Assembly (NCBI RefSeq): GCF_021389935.1
Contig: NZ_CP089979.1
Location: forward strand, 973,001 to 1,037,000
Direction: 5' to 3'
DNA length: 64,000 nucleotides
Source of the DNA: Fulvivirga ligni
GTDB lineage: Bacteria > Bacteroidota > Bacteroidia > Cytophagales > Cyclobacteriaceae
The position numbers and the translations under genes are program-made. This document shows positions 18,696-27,451 of the stretch, piece by piece (the stretch's first letter is position 1; every line of letters starts with the position of its first letter). The notes below the pieces were generated by a model, which was given only the letters and a program-made list of their open reading frames with translations, was not told where the DNA came from and made no database searches.

Positions 18696-18767
18696 AACAT
18701 GACTAACAAGTAAAAGAGGCCTTAGTTATGATGAGAGATACTTTTGGAAAGAGAAGGGGTGAAAGTG

Positions 18768-19190
18768 TTAATTGCCAAAAGCACTGATTACAAGCCTTCT
18801 TTGGCCACCATAATCTCTATGCTCGCATAAATAAATACCTTGCCAGGTGCCTAAATTGAGCGCACCATTGGTAATTGGAATAGTCACGGATGCGCCTAGT
18901 AATGAACTCTTTATATGTGCAGGCATATCATCCGGGCCTTCAAAAGTGTGCTTATAATATGGGGCATTTTCGGGCACCATCTTATTAAAATGACTTTCAA
19001 AATCCTGCCTTACTGTGGGATCTGCATTTTCATTAATGCTTAAGCTGGCAGAGGTATGTTTTATGAATACCTGAAGCATGCCTGAGCTTATTTCAGCAAT
19101 CTCCGGGAGCGCCTGCTCTACTCTGCTTGTAATTAAATGGAAGCCACGGTTGAAAGCGGGTAAGGTTAGTTCTGTCTGATGAAACTGCAT
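18768..19190 (-). CDS. YjbQ-family protein (UPF0047)
   Basis: A 140-residue protein of the YjbQ family, recognised by LQVFIKHTSASLSINENAD, GPDDMPAHIKSSLLG and LGTWQGIYLCEHRD. Histidines in these motifs form a metal-binding pocket; E. coli YjbQ has a weak promiscuous thiamine-phosphate synthase activity and its natural substrate is unsettled. The length is normal. It lies four bases downstream of a beta-helix lipoprotein gene on the same strand and is probably co-transcribed with it. Confidence 0.93.
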   Translation of the reverse strand: MQFHQTELTLPAFNRGFHLITSRVEQALPEIAEISSGMLQVFIKHTSASLSINENADPTVRQDFESHFNKMVPENAPYYKHTFEGPDDMPAHIKSSLLGASVTIPITNGALNLGTWQGIYLCEHRDYGGQRRLVISAFGN

Positions 19191-19194
19191 AGGC

Positions 19195-20604
19195 CTAATT
19201 TTCTATCCTTTCAAACGCTCCTATGTCAGGTTTGTTATCGCGGGTGTTACCATCATGATCAGTAGTTAAGCCTAAGTTTACACCCGCATCTTTGGCTACT
19301 GATAGAGTGTCTAAATGATAGTCATTTGAGCCCGGGTTCATAAACTTCGGGTCTTCGTTAATGATGTTATCATTGGCATTTAAATCCTCATTACTCGTGC
19401 GGATAAGATTATGAGACATAGCCAGAGTGAAGTTGGCGTCTCCTCCATTACTGAGCAATATTTCTTCTCTGAGATTCCCCCAAATGATGGTATTAGAAAG
19501 GTCTACACTAAGATCGCTCACCAAAAGCTGATCATTACCTAAAACCAGATTATCTGAAAAAACCACCGACGGATCTTCTCTAAAAAAGTCAAAAGAGTAG
19601 CTGGCAAAGGTGCAGTGGTCATAAATGTAATTACCACCAGCATAATTACCCACAGCATTGATGGCGCAGTTATTCACTACAGTATTGTACATGGTTAAAT
19701 CTGAAGTGATTGCCAATACGCCATATCCAGGCAAAACCAAACCTCCGGAAACTGGTATTTCGGCAACGCCACCTATATTTTCAATAGTACAACCATCTAG
19801 TTCGAGATCAGCAATATTATCATCGTCAGGTGTACCCAGGTAAATGCCTACTTCGGCATTTCTTATATCCGAATAGCTTATTTTGTTATCCTTGCTGCCT
19901 GGTAGGAATATTATTCCACCCCACTGGCCTGGTACATTTTCATAGTCCAGACGGTCATTAGTAAATGAAATGCGATTGTCAGCTTCTCCTTCAGCCTTGA
20001 TGCTTCCTTTTACGAAGATGTAGCTGGTGTTATGGGAGTAAATTTTTGTCCCTGGCTCTATGGTAAGACTGCATAGAGAATCTACCAATATGGAATTATA
20101 AATGACATAAGGCCTGTCTGCCGTCCAAACAGCATCACAAGTAAGCACAGAATCTCTAAGAAAATTAGCATCCTGACCCCAGGAAACTAGCTTTACATCC
20201 TGAATATTATCATTGGTATTAAAAACCAGTTCATCAGTAACTATAAACGGAAGATCCTGATCATCAGGGTTTATCATTACTTCTACCAGCACTAAAAGGC
20301 TATCTTCACCAAGTAGTCTGGTATCTGTAAATTTTGAATTAGCCCTGCCGTTGATATACACTGTATATGCCGAAGATGAGGCCTTAGATAATGAGATATC
20401 TTGTATGTTTACAGCGTTTTTATTGTCATTATACACTTTAAACCTCTGGGTGATACTGCCTACAGATGTGAATACCGTATCAAAAAACACGGTATCTGTA
20501 GAAAAGCGTAAGGCAGTATCACTATCGTAGGTGAATTTTTCCTCTTCAGGTTTACAGCCATAAATGGCAATAAATAAGCACAATACAGGTATTAGATATC
20601 TCAA
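19195..20604 (-). CDS. Right-handed beta-helix lipoprotein
   Basis: A 469-residue lipoprotein (lipobox IYGC, Cys17). After a roughly 130-residue beta-sandwich-like N-terminal part come repeated short strands with Asn/Asp ladders (about 160-430), typical of parallel beta-helix proteins. The tail NKPDIGAFE is a common ending of this Bacteroidota surface-protein type. The function is unknown; such proteins are surface exposed or periplasmic. It lies between prfA (12 bases upstream) and the YjbQ-family gene (4 bases downstream) in one apparent operon. Confidence 0.8.
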   Translation of the reverse strand: MRYLIPVLCLFIAIYGCKPEEEKFTYDSDTALRFSTDTVFFDTVFTSVGSITQRFKVYNDNKNAVNIQDISLSKASSSAYTVYINGRANSKFTDTRLLGEDSLLVLVEVMINPDDQDLPFIVTDELVFNTNDNIQDVKLVSWGQDANFLRDSVLTCDAVWTADRPYVIYNSILVDSLCSLTIEPGTKIYSHNTSYIFVKGSIKAEGEADNRISFTNDRLDYENVPGQWGGIIFLPGSKDNKISYSDIRNAEVGIYLGTPDDDNIADLELDGCTIENIGGVAEIPVSGGLVLPGYGVLAITSDLTMYNTVVNNCAINAVGNYAGGNYIYDHCTFASYSFDFFREDPSVVFSDNLVLGNDQLLVSDLSVDLSNTIIWGNLREEILLSNGGDANFTLAMSHNLIRTSNEDLNANDNIINEDPKFMNPGSNDYHLDTLSVAKDAGVNLGLTTDHDGNTRDNKPDIGAFERIEN

Positions 20605-20616
20605 AGGGTTTACCGT

Positions 20617-21684
20617 TTATGCGCCTTCTTTCATTTTTTCGGCGCTTTCTGCAAGTTGCAGTTGTTCTATGAATTCATCAATTTCCCCGTCCATCACTGA
20701 TGGCAGGTTATGCTGACTGTAGTTGATACGGTGGTCTGTAACCCTACTTTGAGGGTAGTTATAGGTTCTGATCTTGTCAGAACGGTCTCCACTACCTACC
20801 ATAGATTTACGCTGAGCACCTACGGCCTCATTATGTTTGGCCAGCTCTATCTCATAAATTCTTGAACGAAGTACCTTTAATGCTTTATCAAAGTTTTTTA
20901 GCTGTGATTTCTGGTCTTGACAAGATACCACTATTCCGGTAGGCATGTGGGTAAGTCTCACCGCTGAATAAGTGGTGTTTACTGACTGACCACCAGGGCC
21001 TGAAGAACAGAAGGTGTCTTTTCTTACGTCGTTCATATCTATTTCAACTTCTACGTCATCCATTTCAGGTAAAACGGCAACAGTAGCTGCTGAAGTATGT
21101 ACGCGGCCTTGAGTTTCTGTTTGAGGTACTCTTTGCACCCGGTGTACACCAGATTCAAACTTTAACGTACCGAAAGCATTTTCACCGCTTACAGTACTTA
21201 CTATTTCTTTATAGCCACCACTGGTGCCTTCGGTAAGATCCAGCACAGTAAGATTAAGGCCTCTTTTCTCACAGAATCTCTGATACATTCTGAACAAATC
21301 ACCAGCGAAAATGGCCGCTTCATCACCACCTGTACCAGCTCTAATCTCTAGGATAGCTTCTTTATCATCATTAGGATCTTTAGGAATGAGCATCTGCTTC
21401 AGTTCGTCCTCTAATGCTTCTTTTTGTGGCTCTAGCTCGTCAAGCTCCATTTTAGCCATATCACGAAATTCTTCATCTTTTTCATTTTTGATGACTTCTT
21501 TCGCGTTGGATATATTAGATAATACGTCTTTATAGACTTCGTATTTTTTAACTATCTTATCGAGATCTTTATATTCTTTGCTCAGCTGAGAATATTTCTT
21601 CATGTCAGACATGGCGTCTGGCTGCACAATAAGCTGGGCCACTTCGTCAAATCTATCTTTTATCTCTTCTAGCTTTTCAATCAT
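20617..21684 (-). CDS. prfA: Peptide chain release factor 1
   Basis: A 355-residue class I release factor that recognises UAA and UAG and hydrolyses peptidyl-tRNA on the ribosome. The catalytic GGQ is at residues 231-233 within [12 protein letters not shown]. The codon-recognition region and the C-terminal domain have normal length. This is the first gene of a minus-strand cluster with the beta-helix lipoprotein and the YjbQ-family gene. Confidence 0.97.
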   Translation of the reverse strand: MIEKLEEIKDRFDEVAQLIVQPDAMSDMKKYSQLSKEYKDLDKIVKKYEVYKDVLSNISNAKEVIKNEKDEEFRDMAKMELDELEPQKEALEDELKQMLIPKDPNDDKEAILEIRAGTGGDEAAIFAGDLFRMYQRFCEKRGLNLTVLDLTEGTSGGYKEIVSTVSGENAFGTLKFESGVHRVQRVPQTETQGRVHTSAATVAVLPEMDDVEVEIDMNDVRKDTFCSSGPGGQSVNTTYSAVRLTHMPTGIVVSCQDQKSQLKNFDKALKVLRSRIYEIELAKHNEAVGAQRKSMVGSGDRSDKIRTYNYPQSRVTDHRINYSQHNLPSVMDGEIDEFIEQLQLAESAEKMKEGA

Positions 21685-21769
21685 AAGGATTATGTTATTC
21701 TTACAACAAAATTAATAAAACAGCACGATTATGTCGTAGCTTTGATGAATATTCACAAACGAAGCAGAT

Positions 21770-22222
21770 ATGAGCAGAATATTTCTTATTTCCTTTCTCG
21801 TAGTGTTGGCCAGCTGTGGAGGCAACTTGTCTGATAAAGAGAGAAAAGCCCTGCACACCGAAATGGATGAACGTGCTATAAAAAAGGTTTCTGAAGAAGA
21901 AATATTTGAAAAGGCTCTGGAAGAAGGCCGCTCACTGATACAAGCCGTTACTGAAGACTTCGTTTCTGAAGAACAGGCTGCCTCTATGTGCAAATGCACT
22001 CTGCAGTGGATCACTGAAGATAATGCTTCCTCACTTTCCGGTACTAGCAAAGAACTATGGGATGCCTATGAGTTTGCCGTGTCTAATGGCAATAGCCTGA
22101 ACGATAATGTTCAAAAACAAGACGATGATCTTCTGTATTCTGCGCCATCTATGGAAGGTGAATCACTTCATGGTGTTTGGTTCATCACCTTCAAAAAGAA
22201 AAATATTATTCTATCACTTTGA
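21770..22222 (+). CDS. Hypothetical lipoprotein
   Basis: A 150-residue protein with signal and lipobox LASC (Cys16). The mature part begins with a charged helical region (about 20-60), followed by a CKC pair near residue 70. The family is not recognised. Its 3' end overlaps the convergent Kazal-type gene by nine bases. The stand-alone plus-strand gene is divergent from prfA; its function is unknown. Confidence 0.65.
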   Translation: MSRIFLISFLVVLASCGGNLSDKERKALHTEMDERAIKKVSEEEIFEKALEEGRSLIQAVTEDFVSEEQAASMCKCTLQWITEDNASSLSGTSKELWDAYEFAVSNGNSLNDNVQKQDDDLLYSAPSMEGESLHGVWFITFKKKNIILSL

Positions 22223-22453
22223 TGGTTTTTCAGGGCAAGCTCCTTCTGTCCAGGAGTTTAGACCTGCAGCTTTAGCTTCACATTTGTTGCCATAAGTTTG
22301 GCCATTGCAGCCACAAACAGGCATATACTCTTTGGTACACATGGCCTCAGGGTTTATTTTTTCTTGGTTAATACAATCCTCTTGTTCCTGAACTTTGCAT
22401 CCTGCTAGTATGGCCACTGTAAAGAGAACAGAAAAAGTAAACTTTTTAATCAT
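22214..22453 (-). CDS. Kazal-type protease-inhibitor-like lipoprotein
   Basis: A 79-residue lipoprotein: signal plus lipobox LAGC (Cys19), then one Kazal-like module. The spacing C-x7-C-x-C followed by NGQTYGNKC and a final C matches the CxxxxYxPVCGCxGxTYxNxC pattern of bacterial Kazal domains. Kazal domains inhibit serine proteases by a rigid disulfide-stabilised loop. A lipid anchor would place it in the periplasm or on the outer membrane surface. Its target is unknown. It overlaps the end of the convergent lipoprotein gene. Confidence 0.85.
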   Translation of the reverse strand: MIKKFTFSVLFTVAILAGCKVQEQEDCINQEKINPEAMCTKEYMPVCGCNGQTYGNKCEAKAAGLNSWTEGACPEKPSK

Positions 22454-22475
22454 AGGTATTATTGGTTTAGGTGTA

Positions 22476-23048
22476 TTAGGTTAACGTATTATAACGAAAA
22501 CAGTTAACCGTATGGTCGTTCACCAGGCCACAAGCCTGCATGTGTGCGTAAATTACAGTGCTTCCAACAAATTTGAAACCCCTTTTCTTTAAATCTTTGC
22601 TCAGATCGTCAGATTCTTTTGTGGTGGCAGGAGCATCTTTGTGATTCACCCATGAATTTATAATGGGCTTATTGTCAACAAATTGCCAGATGTATTTGTC
22701 GAACGAGCCAAATTCTTTCTGTACTTCAAGAAACCGTTGGGCATTATTCACGGCGGCCCTTACTTTGAGCTGGTTTCTGATAATACCCGGGTTGAGCAAT
22801 AATTCCTGGATTTTGGTCTCATCAAAGGCGGCTACTTTTACTGGGTCAAAGTGAGCAAAAGCCTCTCGGTAGCCTTCTCTTTTCTTCAGCACAGTGGCCC
22901 AGCTTAGTCCGGCCTGAGCACCTTCCAGAATAAGAAATTCAAAATGCACCTGATCATCATGCACAGGTACACCCCATTCTTCATCATGATATTTGACATA
23001 ATCATCAAACTGGCCCTCGGCCCATCCGCACCGGTGAATCTCACTCAT
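22476..23048 (-). CDS. tag: DNA-3-methyladenine glycosylase I
   Basis: A 190-residue base-excision repair enzyme that removes 3-methyladenine from alkylated DNA. It has the N-terminal CGWA with zinc-ligand cysteine, the YHDEEWGVPVHDD motif, and the C-terminal VYAHMQACGLVNDH with further ligands (here IYAHMQACG). Length is as expected. It starts one base after the GNAT gene stop, so the two form a translationally coupled pair. Confidence 0.96.
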   Translation of the reverse strand: MSEIHRCGWAEGQFDDYVKYHDEEWGVPVHDDQVHFEFLILEGAQAGLSWATVLKKREGYREAFAHFDPVKVAAFDETKIQELLLNPGIIRNQLKVRAAVNNAQRFLEVQKEFGSFDKYIWQFVDNKPIINSWVNHKDAPATTKESDDLSKDLKKRGFKFVGSTVIYAHMQACGLVNDHTVNCFRYNTLT

Positions 23049-23049
23049 A

Positions 23050-23505
23050 TCAGAAGTGTTTCATCCATTCAAAGAACTGATAATGATCACCATTCATACC
23101 GATGGATTCATACACCTTTTGAGCTCTAAGGTTGGTTTTCTCCACATAGAGACGCAGACCCATAAGGTTTTCTTCGGCCATAACCATCTCCTTCAGGTAA
23201 CTATACATTTGCCTGAATATACCTTGCTTTCGGTAGTCTTCTTCTACAAAAACAGATTGAATCCATAGTACGGTGCCATTTCTCCACTCGCTCCATTCTG
23301 GGGTGGTTAGAAGGCAGGCTATCACTCTGTCTCCATCTTTGGCAACATAGTAGGTTCCTTTGGCGGGGTCTTCAAAAACAGCGGTTACACCTTTGGTCAC
23401 CGTTACGGTGTCCAGCTCCAGCTCTTCAGTTTGCCAGGCCATTTTTGCCTGAAAGTTTACAATTGTATCTATATGAGATTTATCAGCCGTAGTAATTTTA
23501 ATCAT
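23050..23505 (-). CDS. GNAT-family N-acetyltransferase
   Basis: A 151-residue acetyl-CoA-dependent transferase. The motif A region VFVEEDYRKQGIFRQMYSYL (Arg/Gln-x-x-Gly type) binds the pyrophosphate of acetyl-CoA, and the ending LYVEKTNLRAQKVYESIGM is the classical motif B. The substrate is unknown. It is the first gene of a two-gene operon with tag. A terminator-like hairpin lies upstream at 23535-23558. Confidence 0.9.
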   Translation of the reverse strand: MIKITTADKSHIDTIVNFQAKMAWQTEELELDTVTVTKGVTAVFEDPAKGTYYVAKDGDRVIACLLTTPEWSEWRNGTVLWIQSVFVEEDYRKQGIFRQMYSYLKEMVMAEENLMGLRLYVEKTNLRAQKVYESIGMNGDHYQFFEWMKHF

Positions 23506-23534
23506 AGGGCTAAAGATACAAAGAGTAAAAAAAG

Positions 23535-23558
23535 AAAAGCGGCCCGTGAGCCGCTTTT
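23535..23558. terminator. Terminator-like hairpin in a divergent spacer
   Basis: aaaagcggc / gccgctttt with a six-base loop, flanked by A-rich and T-rich tracts so that it could terminate in either direction. It lies between two divergently transcribed genes (GNAT and ypdA), where no coding transcript should end. It could serve as an attenuator or end a small RNA. Confidence 0.7.
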
Positions 23559-23640
23559 TCCTTTTACCTTGAGTTTTATAAACCTTTTCAACTAATATTG
23601 TTAATAAGAATACCGGGGAAATATTAAATAGTTACAAAAT

Positions 23641-24603
23641 ATGTACGATGTTATAATTATAGGTGCTGGGCCCATCGGTTTAGCCTGTGGAATAGAAGCA
23701 AAAAAGGCGGGGCTGGAATATGTGATCATAGATAAGGGCTGCCTGGTGAATTCCATTTATAATTATCCTTTGAACATGAGCTTTTTCTCTACCTCAGAAA
23801 GGTTGGAGATAGGTGGTGTACCTTTTATTTCTCATGCTAATAAGCCGAATAGATTCGAAGCCCTGGAATATTATAGAAGGGTGGCGCTAAGCTGGGATTT
23901 GAAGCTAAAGTTATATGAAGAAGTAAACTCATCAGTTAAAGAAGGGGATTTATTCACCATTAAAACTTCCAAAGGTACCTATCAGTCTAGGGCTATTATT
24001 TTGGCTACTGGCTTTTATGATATTCCTTATATGATGAATGTTCCCGGTGAAGATTTGCCTAAGGTAAAGCATTATTATGATGAGCCTCATCCATATTTTG
24101 GTCAAAAAATAGTGGTTGTAGGAGCCGCCAATAGTGCAGTAGATGTCGCACTTGAAACTTACAGAAAGGGTGCAGAAGTAACTATGGTTATCCGTGAAGA
24201 CGGCATCAGAGATACTGTAAAATACTGGGTGAAGCCAGATATTGAGAATCGTATTAAGGAAGAATCTATCAGCTCATATTTTCATTCAGAGATTAAAGCT
24301 ATAAGGGAGCATGAGGTGGATATTGAAACGCCGGAAGGAGTAGTAACCTTAGAAAATGACTTTGTGCTGGCCATGACTGGTTATAAGCCAAACTTCTCTC
24401 TTATGGATTCATTGGGAATTGCTTTTCAGGACGATCCTATGCACACTCCGGTTTTTAATGACCAAACGCAGGAAACTAACGTCGAAAATCTATACCTGGC
24501 GGGCGTAGTTTGTGGTGGGCTTAAAACCAACAAATGGTTTATAGAAAATAGCCGGGTTCATGCCGATGTGATAATTGCCGATTTATCAGCCAAATTGAAG
24601 TAA
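23641..24603 (+). CDS. ypdA: YpdA-type bacillithiol disulfide reductase
   Basis: A 320-residue flavoprotein. An FAD-binding GAGPIGLACG starts at residue 8 and a second Rossmann motif VVGAANSAVDVALE lies near 160-173; the stretch YNYPLNMSFFSTSERLEIG is typical of YpdA proteins. YpdA (Bdr) reduces bacillithiol disulfide with NADPH and lacks a CxxC redox pair, as here. It implies that the organism uses bacillithiol. It is a single gene with a 203-base spacer downstream. Confidence 0.92.
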   Translation: MYDVIIIGAGPIGLACGIEAKKAGLEYVIIDKGCLVNSIYNYPLNMSFFSTSERLEIGGVPFISHANKPNRFEALEYYRRVALSWDLKLKLYEEVNSSVKEGDLFTIKTSKGTYQSRAIILATGFYDIPYMMNVPGEDLPKVKHYYDEPHPYFGQKIVVVGAANSAVDVALETYRKGAEVTMVIREDGIRDTVKYWVKPDIENRIKEESISSYFHSEIKAIREHEVDIETPEGVVTLENDFVLAMTGYKPNFSLMDSLGIAFQDDPMHTPVFNDQTQETNVENLYLAGVVCGGLKTNKWFIENSRVHADVIIADLSAKLK

Positions 24604-24806
24604 ACTACGAGTCTAAGGCGCAAAAGGTTATCTGGACGGATGTGAACAGAAGGTGTTCAATCACATATCACCCAAATGGGTTTTTGAAAACGCATGCTAT
24701 TGTTAAGTAATTGATAATCAGTCATTTATTTTCTTGGCATGATGCTAGTATTAGGGTTTAGCAACAACAACAAATTCTTAATTCAAAAACTCAAATTAAA
24801 CGTCTT

Positions 24807-25208
24807 ATGAAAAATCTAGTTAAAACTTCCCTGTTTGCATTTATAGCTGTATTTATGGCCTCTACTTTTACCATGGCTGCCAACCCTGATAAAACTACAG
24901 AGAAGGCCCGCACCGCCGTAAGCAACGCTGCTCCTGATGATTGGCACACTTTAGCCGAGTCTGCACAGATGTGTATTAAGAAAGGGGTAAATCTGAAAGA
25001 AGCTAAGCAGTGGTTAGATACCTCCTTACAAATTAAAAAGAGTGCTTTCGGAAAAGAAGTTGCCGGTGATTATTATCTAAGCAACAAACTTTATGAAAAA
25101 GCAATCAATTCATATGTAGAAAGCATGAAGTTGATAAAAGAAAAAGATTTCTACGCCGATACTGATGATATTCAAAAGAAAATAGACAAGGCAAAGAAAA
25201 GCCTATAA
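24807..25208 (+). CDS. Hypothetical secreted helical-repeat protein
   Basis: A 133-residue protein with a Sec signal ending at TMAA. The mature part has two helix-turn-helix units (about 45-75 and 80-115, including LAESAQMCIKKG and GDYYLSNKLYEKAINSYVES) that look like TPR/Sel1-type repeats. The function is unknown; such small periplasmic TPR-like proteins often act as adaptors. A terminator follows at 25237-25275. Confidence 0.7.
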   Translation: MKNLVKTSLFAFIAVFMASTFTMAANPDKTTEKARTAVSNAAPDDWHTLAESAQMCIKKGVNLKEAKQWLDTSLQIKKSAFGKEVAGDYYLSNKLYEKAINSYVESMKLIKEKDFYADTDDIQKKIDKAKKSL

Positions 25209-25236
25209 AGATTATTCCTTATATATCGTCCACTTT

Positions 25237-25275
25237 AAACCTTGTCAGAAACGGCAGGGTTTATTTATTTTAATA
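25237..25275 (+). terminator. Rho-independent terminator
   Basis: Stem aaaccttgtc / ggcagggttt (10 pairs, two of them G-U), loop agaaac, followed by ttatttatttt. It ends the transcript of the secreted protein at 24807-25208 and faces the convergent antiporter operon. Confidence 0.75.
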
Positions 25276-25362
25276 ATAATCAAAAGTCCAGGCAAAAAGC
25301 CATACCAGCATGAGTATGACCAGAATTACTGCAATGATTCTTATAAAAGGTTTATTAAACAT
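25270..25362 (-). CDS. 30-residue single-helix membrane peptide
   Basis: A small open frame, ATG at 25362 and TAA at 25270-25272, encoding 30 residues that start MFNKPFIRI, continue with a hydrophobic core (IIAVILVILMLVWLFAW) and end FDYY. The start overlaps the last eight bases of the antiporter gene, which suggests translational coupling. One membrane helix with positive charges at the N-terminus predicts an N-in topology. No known family is recognised. It may be a small accessory subunit of the antiporter (inference). Confidence 0.5.
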   Translation of the reverse strand: MFNKPFIRIIAVILVILMLVWLFAWTFDYY

Positions 25363-26695
25363 TGGTTCCGTTATTAGTTGATTCGTCGGTTTCTTTCTCT
25401 TCTTCTTGCCTTTCCTCTACAGACTTGTTTTTCTCCTGCTGGGGAATGCTTTCTATCTCTTTATCTACTTCTTGCCAATAGGCCATTTTCACAGCTTCTA
25501 CGGGCTCTATGTGCTTGCCGCTGGCAATAAGTGCTATCGCCATTATTACGCTGGTAATGAGTATGGTGTACAACAATATTCCAGAGCTGAAATTATCACT
25601 TTGCAAAGCCAGAGGAATATCAAAGAAGAGCAAAATGGTAATGAGTCCTCTTGGGCCTATGAGTGCTTCCGGACTTATATTGCGGCCTTTGAATGAACGT
25701 AAAAGAATGGCCCTAACACCGAGAATTACCACCACAATTCCAGCGCTTATCAATAATACCTGGAGGTCTAATAATGAATTTAAGTCAATGGTTATACCGA
25801 AGATCACAAAGAAGAATGTCCGCACCACAAAGGCTGATTCAATTGTGACCAGATGAAAGTTCTTAAGAATACTGCCGAGCGAAGGTACATGCAATAACTT
25901 TTTGAGCTTCCCTCTAAAGAATATCTTATAATTATTGAGCACCAAGCCAAAAATCAGGATGATCAATAAAGACGAAAGGTGGAAGATCTTTCCAATAGAA
26001 TATAATAATAAAAGTACAGCTATAAGTAAGAATAGCTTTACCTGAGTTTGTACTTTTTGAAAAATGAAAACTAGCGCATAGCTGATTACTACAGATAAAA
26101 CTATGGTAATGAATATGTTAGAGAATACATCCCAGATTACTGAATTGACATTGTCATTATTAAGATTGCCGGTAAGGAAATAGAAGTACATAATTCCCAG
26201 AATGTCGGAAAAGGTACTTTCATACACCATAAACTCTTTCTTTTCATCAGTTAATTCCCCAACAGAAGGAATAACGATGGCACTACTCATAATGGATAAT
26301 GGAATAGCATAAAGCAGACCAGTTAAGAAAGATAGATCTAGTATGAGCTGTAAAAAGTAGGCTATAATAAAGGAGCAAATCATTAAAGTAAGGAAGGCTA
26401 CCACAAATGATTTCCAGATCAACGGCCACTTTTCCCAAGTTAATTCCAAATCAAGTGAGGCCTCCAGCACGATCATGATTAACCCTACGATACCCAGTAT
26501 TTCAAGGATATGGAAGAGCACATCGCCCGTAGGGATCTCAAAATAATTAAGCCCTAATTTTATTAGAATACCAGACAGAATGAGCAGTAAAACGCTCGGT
26601 ATACTGGTTTTTTGTGATATGATATTGAAAAAGTAAGACATTATCACCACTATGGAGATTGTGATAATGGCCGTATATGAGTTAAAAATTTCCAT
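25355..26695 (-). CDS. Cation:proton antiporter (Na+/H+ exchanger family)
   Basis: A 446-residue membrane protein with about twelve helices in the first 390 residues, followed by an acidic, cytoplasmic tail (about 395-446) rich in Glu and Lys. The segment ALIGPRGLITILLFF has the CPA1-type GPRG motif, and repeated glycine-rich helices fit a monovalent cation/proton antiporter. The transported ion cannot be fixed from sequence. A 30-residue membrane peptide gene overlaps its 3' end. Confidence 0.88.
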   Translation of the reverse strand: MEIFNSYTAIITISIVVIMSYFFNIISQKTSIPSVLLLILSGILIKLGLNYFEIPTGDVLFHILEILGIVGLIMIVLEASLDLELTWEKWPLIWKSFVVAFLTLMICSFIIAYFLQLILDLSFLTGLLYAIPLSIMSSAIVIPSVGELTDEKKEFMVYESTFSDILGIMYFYFLTGNLNNDNVNSVIWDVFSNIFITIVLSVVISYALVFIFQKVQTQVKLFLLIAVLLLLYSIGKIFHLSSLLIILIFGLVLNNYKIFFRGKLKKLLHVPSLGSILKNFHLVTIESAFVVRTFFFVIFGITIDLNSLLDLQVLLISAGIVVVILGVRAILLRSFKGRNISPEALIGPRGLITILLFFDIPLALQSDNFSSGILLYTILITSVIMAIALIASGKHIEPVEAVKMAYWQEVDKEIESIPQQEKNKSVEERQEEEKETDESTNNGTNV

Positions 26696-26765
26696 CCGCG
26701 AATAAAATCAATATTTCCTTAACAAGGAATAAGCTGTAAGGTTGAAAATAGAAAATTAATTATTA

Positions 26766-26782
26766 ACTTTGAATTTCAAAGT
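26766..26782. promoter_or_regulatory. Palindromic operator candidate, upstream of the creD module
   Basis: ACTTTG-N5-CAAAGT at 26766-26782, followed by acttt. The same dyad and the same trailing acttt occur at 27767-27783, upstream of creD. It lies 37 bases before the start of the first gene of a module that encodes its own winged-helix regulator, which makes it a likely autoregulatory site. Confidence 0.6.
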
Positions 26783-26818
26783 ACTTTTTTACTTGTGTAA
26801 TTAGCCGATTATCCCGTA

Positions 26819-27451
26819 ATGAGCAATACAGATTCGAACAAGAATTATAGTCAGGATTTATTTGAGATCCGAAACATGATGGAGAAATCTTCAAGGTTTA
26901 TGGCACTTAGTGGCCTCTCTGGAGTTCTCGCTGGTATTTACGCCATAGTGGCCGCTTACCTGGCATATAAGATATTCTACTTTTCTGATGAAATCATTTA
27001 TAAGTCTATATCTTATGGTGAGTTGTCAGATAATGTGATAAAGCTGGTTGGTTTGGCTACTGCTACCTTAGTTTTGGCATTATTAACAGGCCTCTTTTTC
27101 TCATACCGCAGGGCTAAGGCTCACCAGCAAAAAATGTGGGATGCCACTGCTAAGCGAATGCTCATTAACCTGGCCATCCCTTTATTCACGGGCGGTATTT
27201 TTGTACTCATCATGTTTTCAAAAGGTGCTATTGGACTTATAGCTCCTGCTACGCTCATCTTTTATGGATTGGCTTTGGTAAATGGCAGTAAGTATACTTA
27301 TACAGATATTCGATATTTAGGTATCTTTGAAATCGTTCTGGGCTTGATCAGTTGTTATTTTATTGGGTTTGGATTGTTATTTTGGACACTGGGCTTTGGT
27401 GTTCTTCATATCATTTATGGCACAGTGTTGTATTTCAAGTACGAAAAGTGA
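26819..27451 (+). CDS. Multi-pass membrane protein of a creD-associated module
   Basis: A 210-residue protein with six predicted membrane helices (about 29-50, 70-94, 118-140, 145-160, 172-188 and 190-205). The family name is unknown to me, but genes of this kind lie beside a small winged-helix regulator and creD in Bacteroidota. Its TGA stop overlaps the GTG start of the regulator gene by four bases (GTGA), so translation is coupled. The palindrome at 26766-26782 lies just upstream. Confidence 0.7.
   Translation: MSNTDSNKNYSQDLFEIRNMMEKSSRFMALSGLSGVLAGIYAIVAAYLAYKIFYFSDEIIYKSISYGELSDNVIKLVGLATATLVLALLTGLFFSYRRAKAHQQKMWDATAKRMLINLAIPLFTGGIFVLIMFSKGAIGLIAPATLIFYGLALVNGSKYTYTDIRYLGIFEIVLGLISCYFIGFGLLFWTLGFGVLHIIYGTVLYFKYEK

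Noticed and set aside
24720-24760. TTGGCATGATGCTAGT as a sigma-54 promoter before the secreted protein at 24807
   Set aside because: The -24 part matches, but GG-N10 is followed by GT and not GC, and no enhancer-like dyads were seen nearby.
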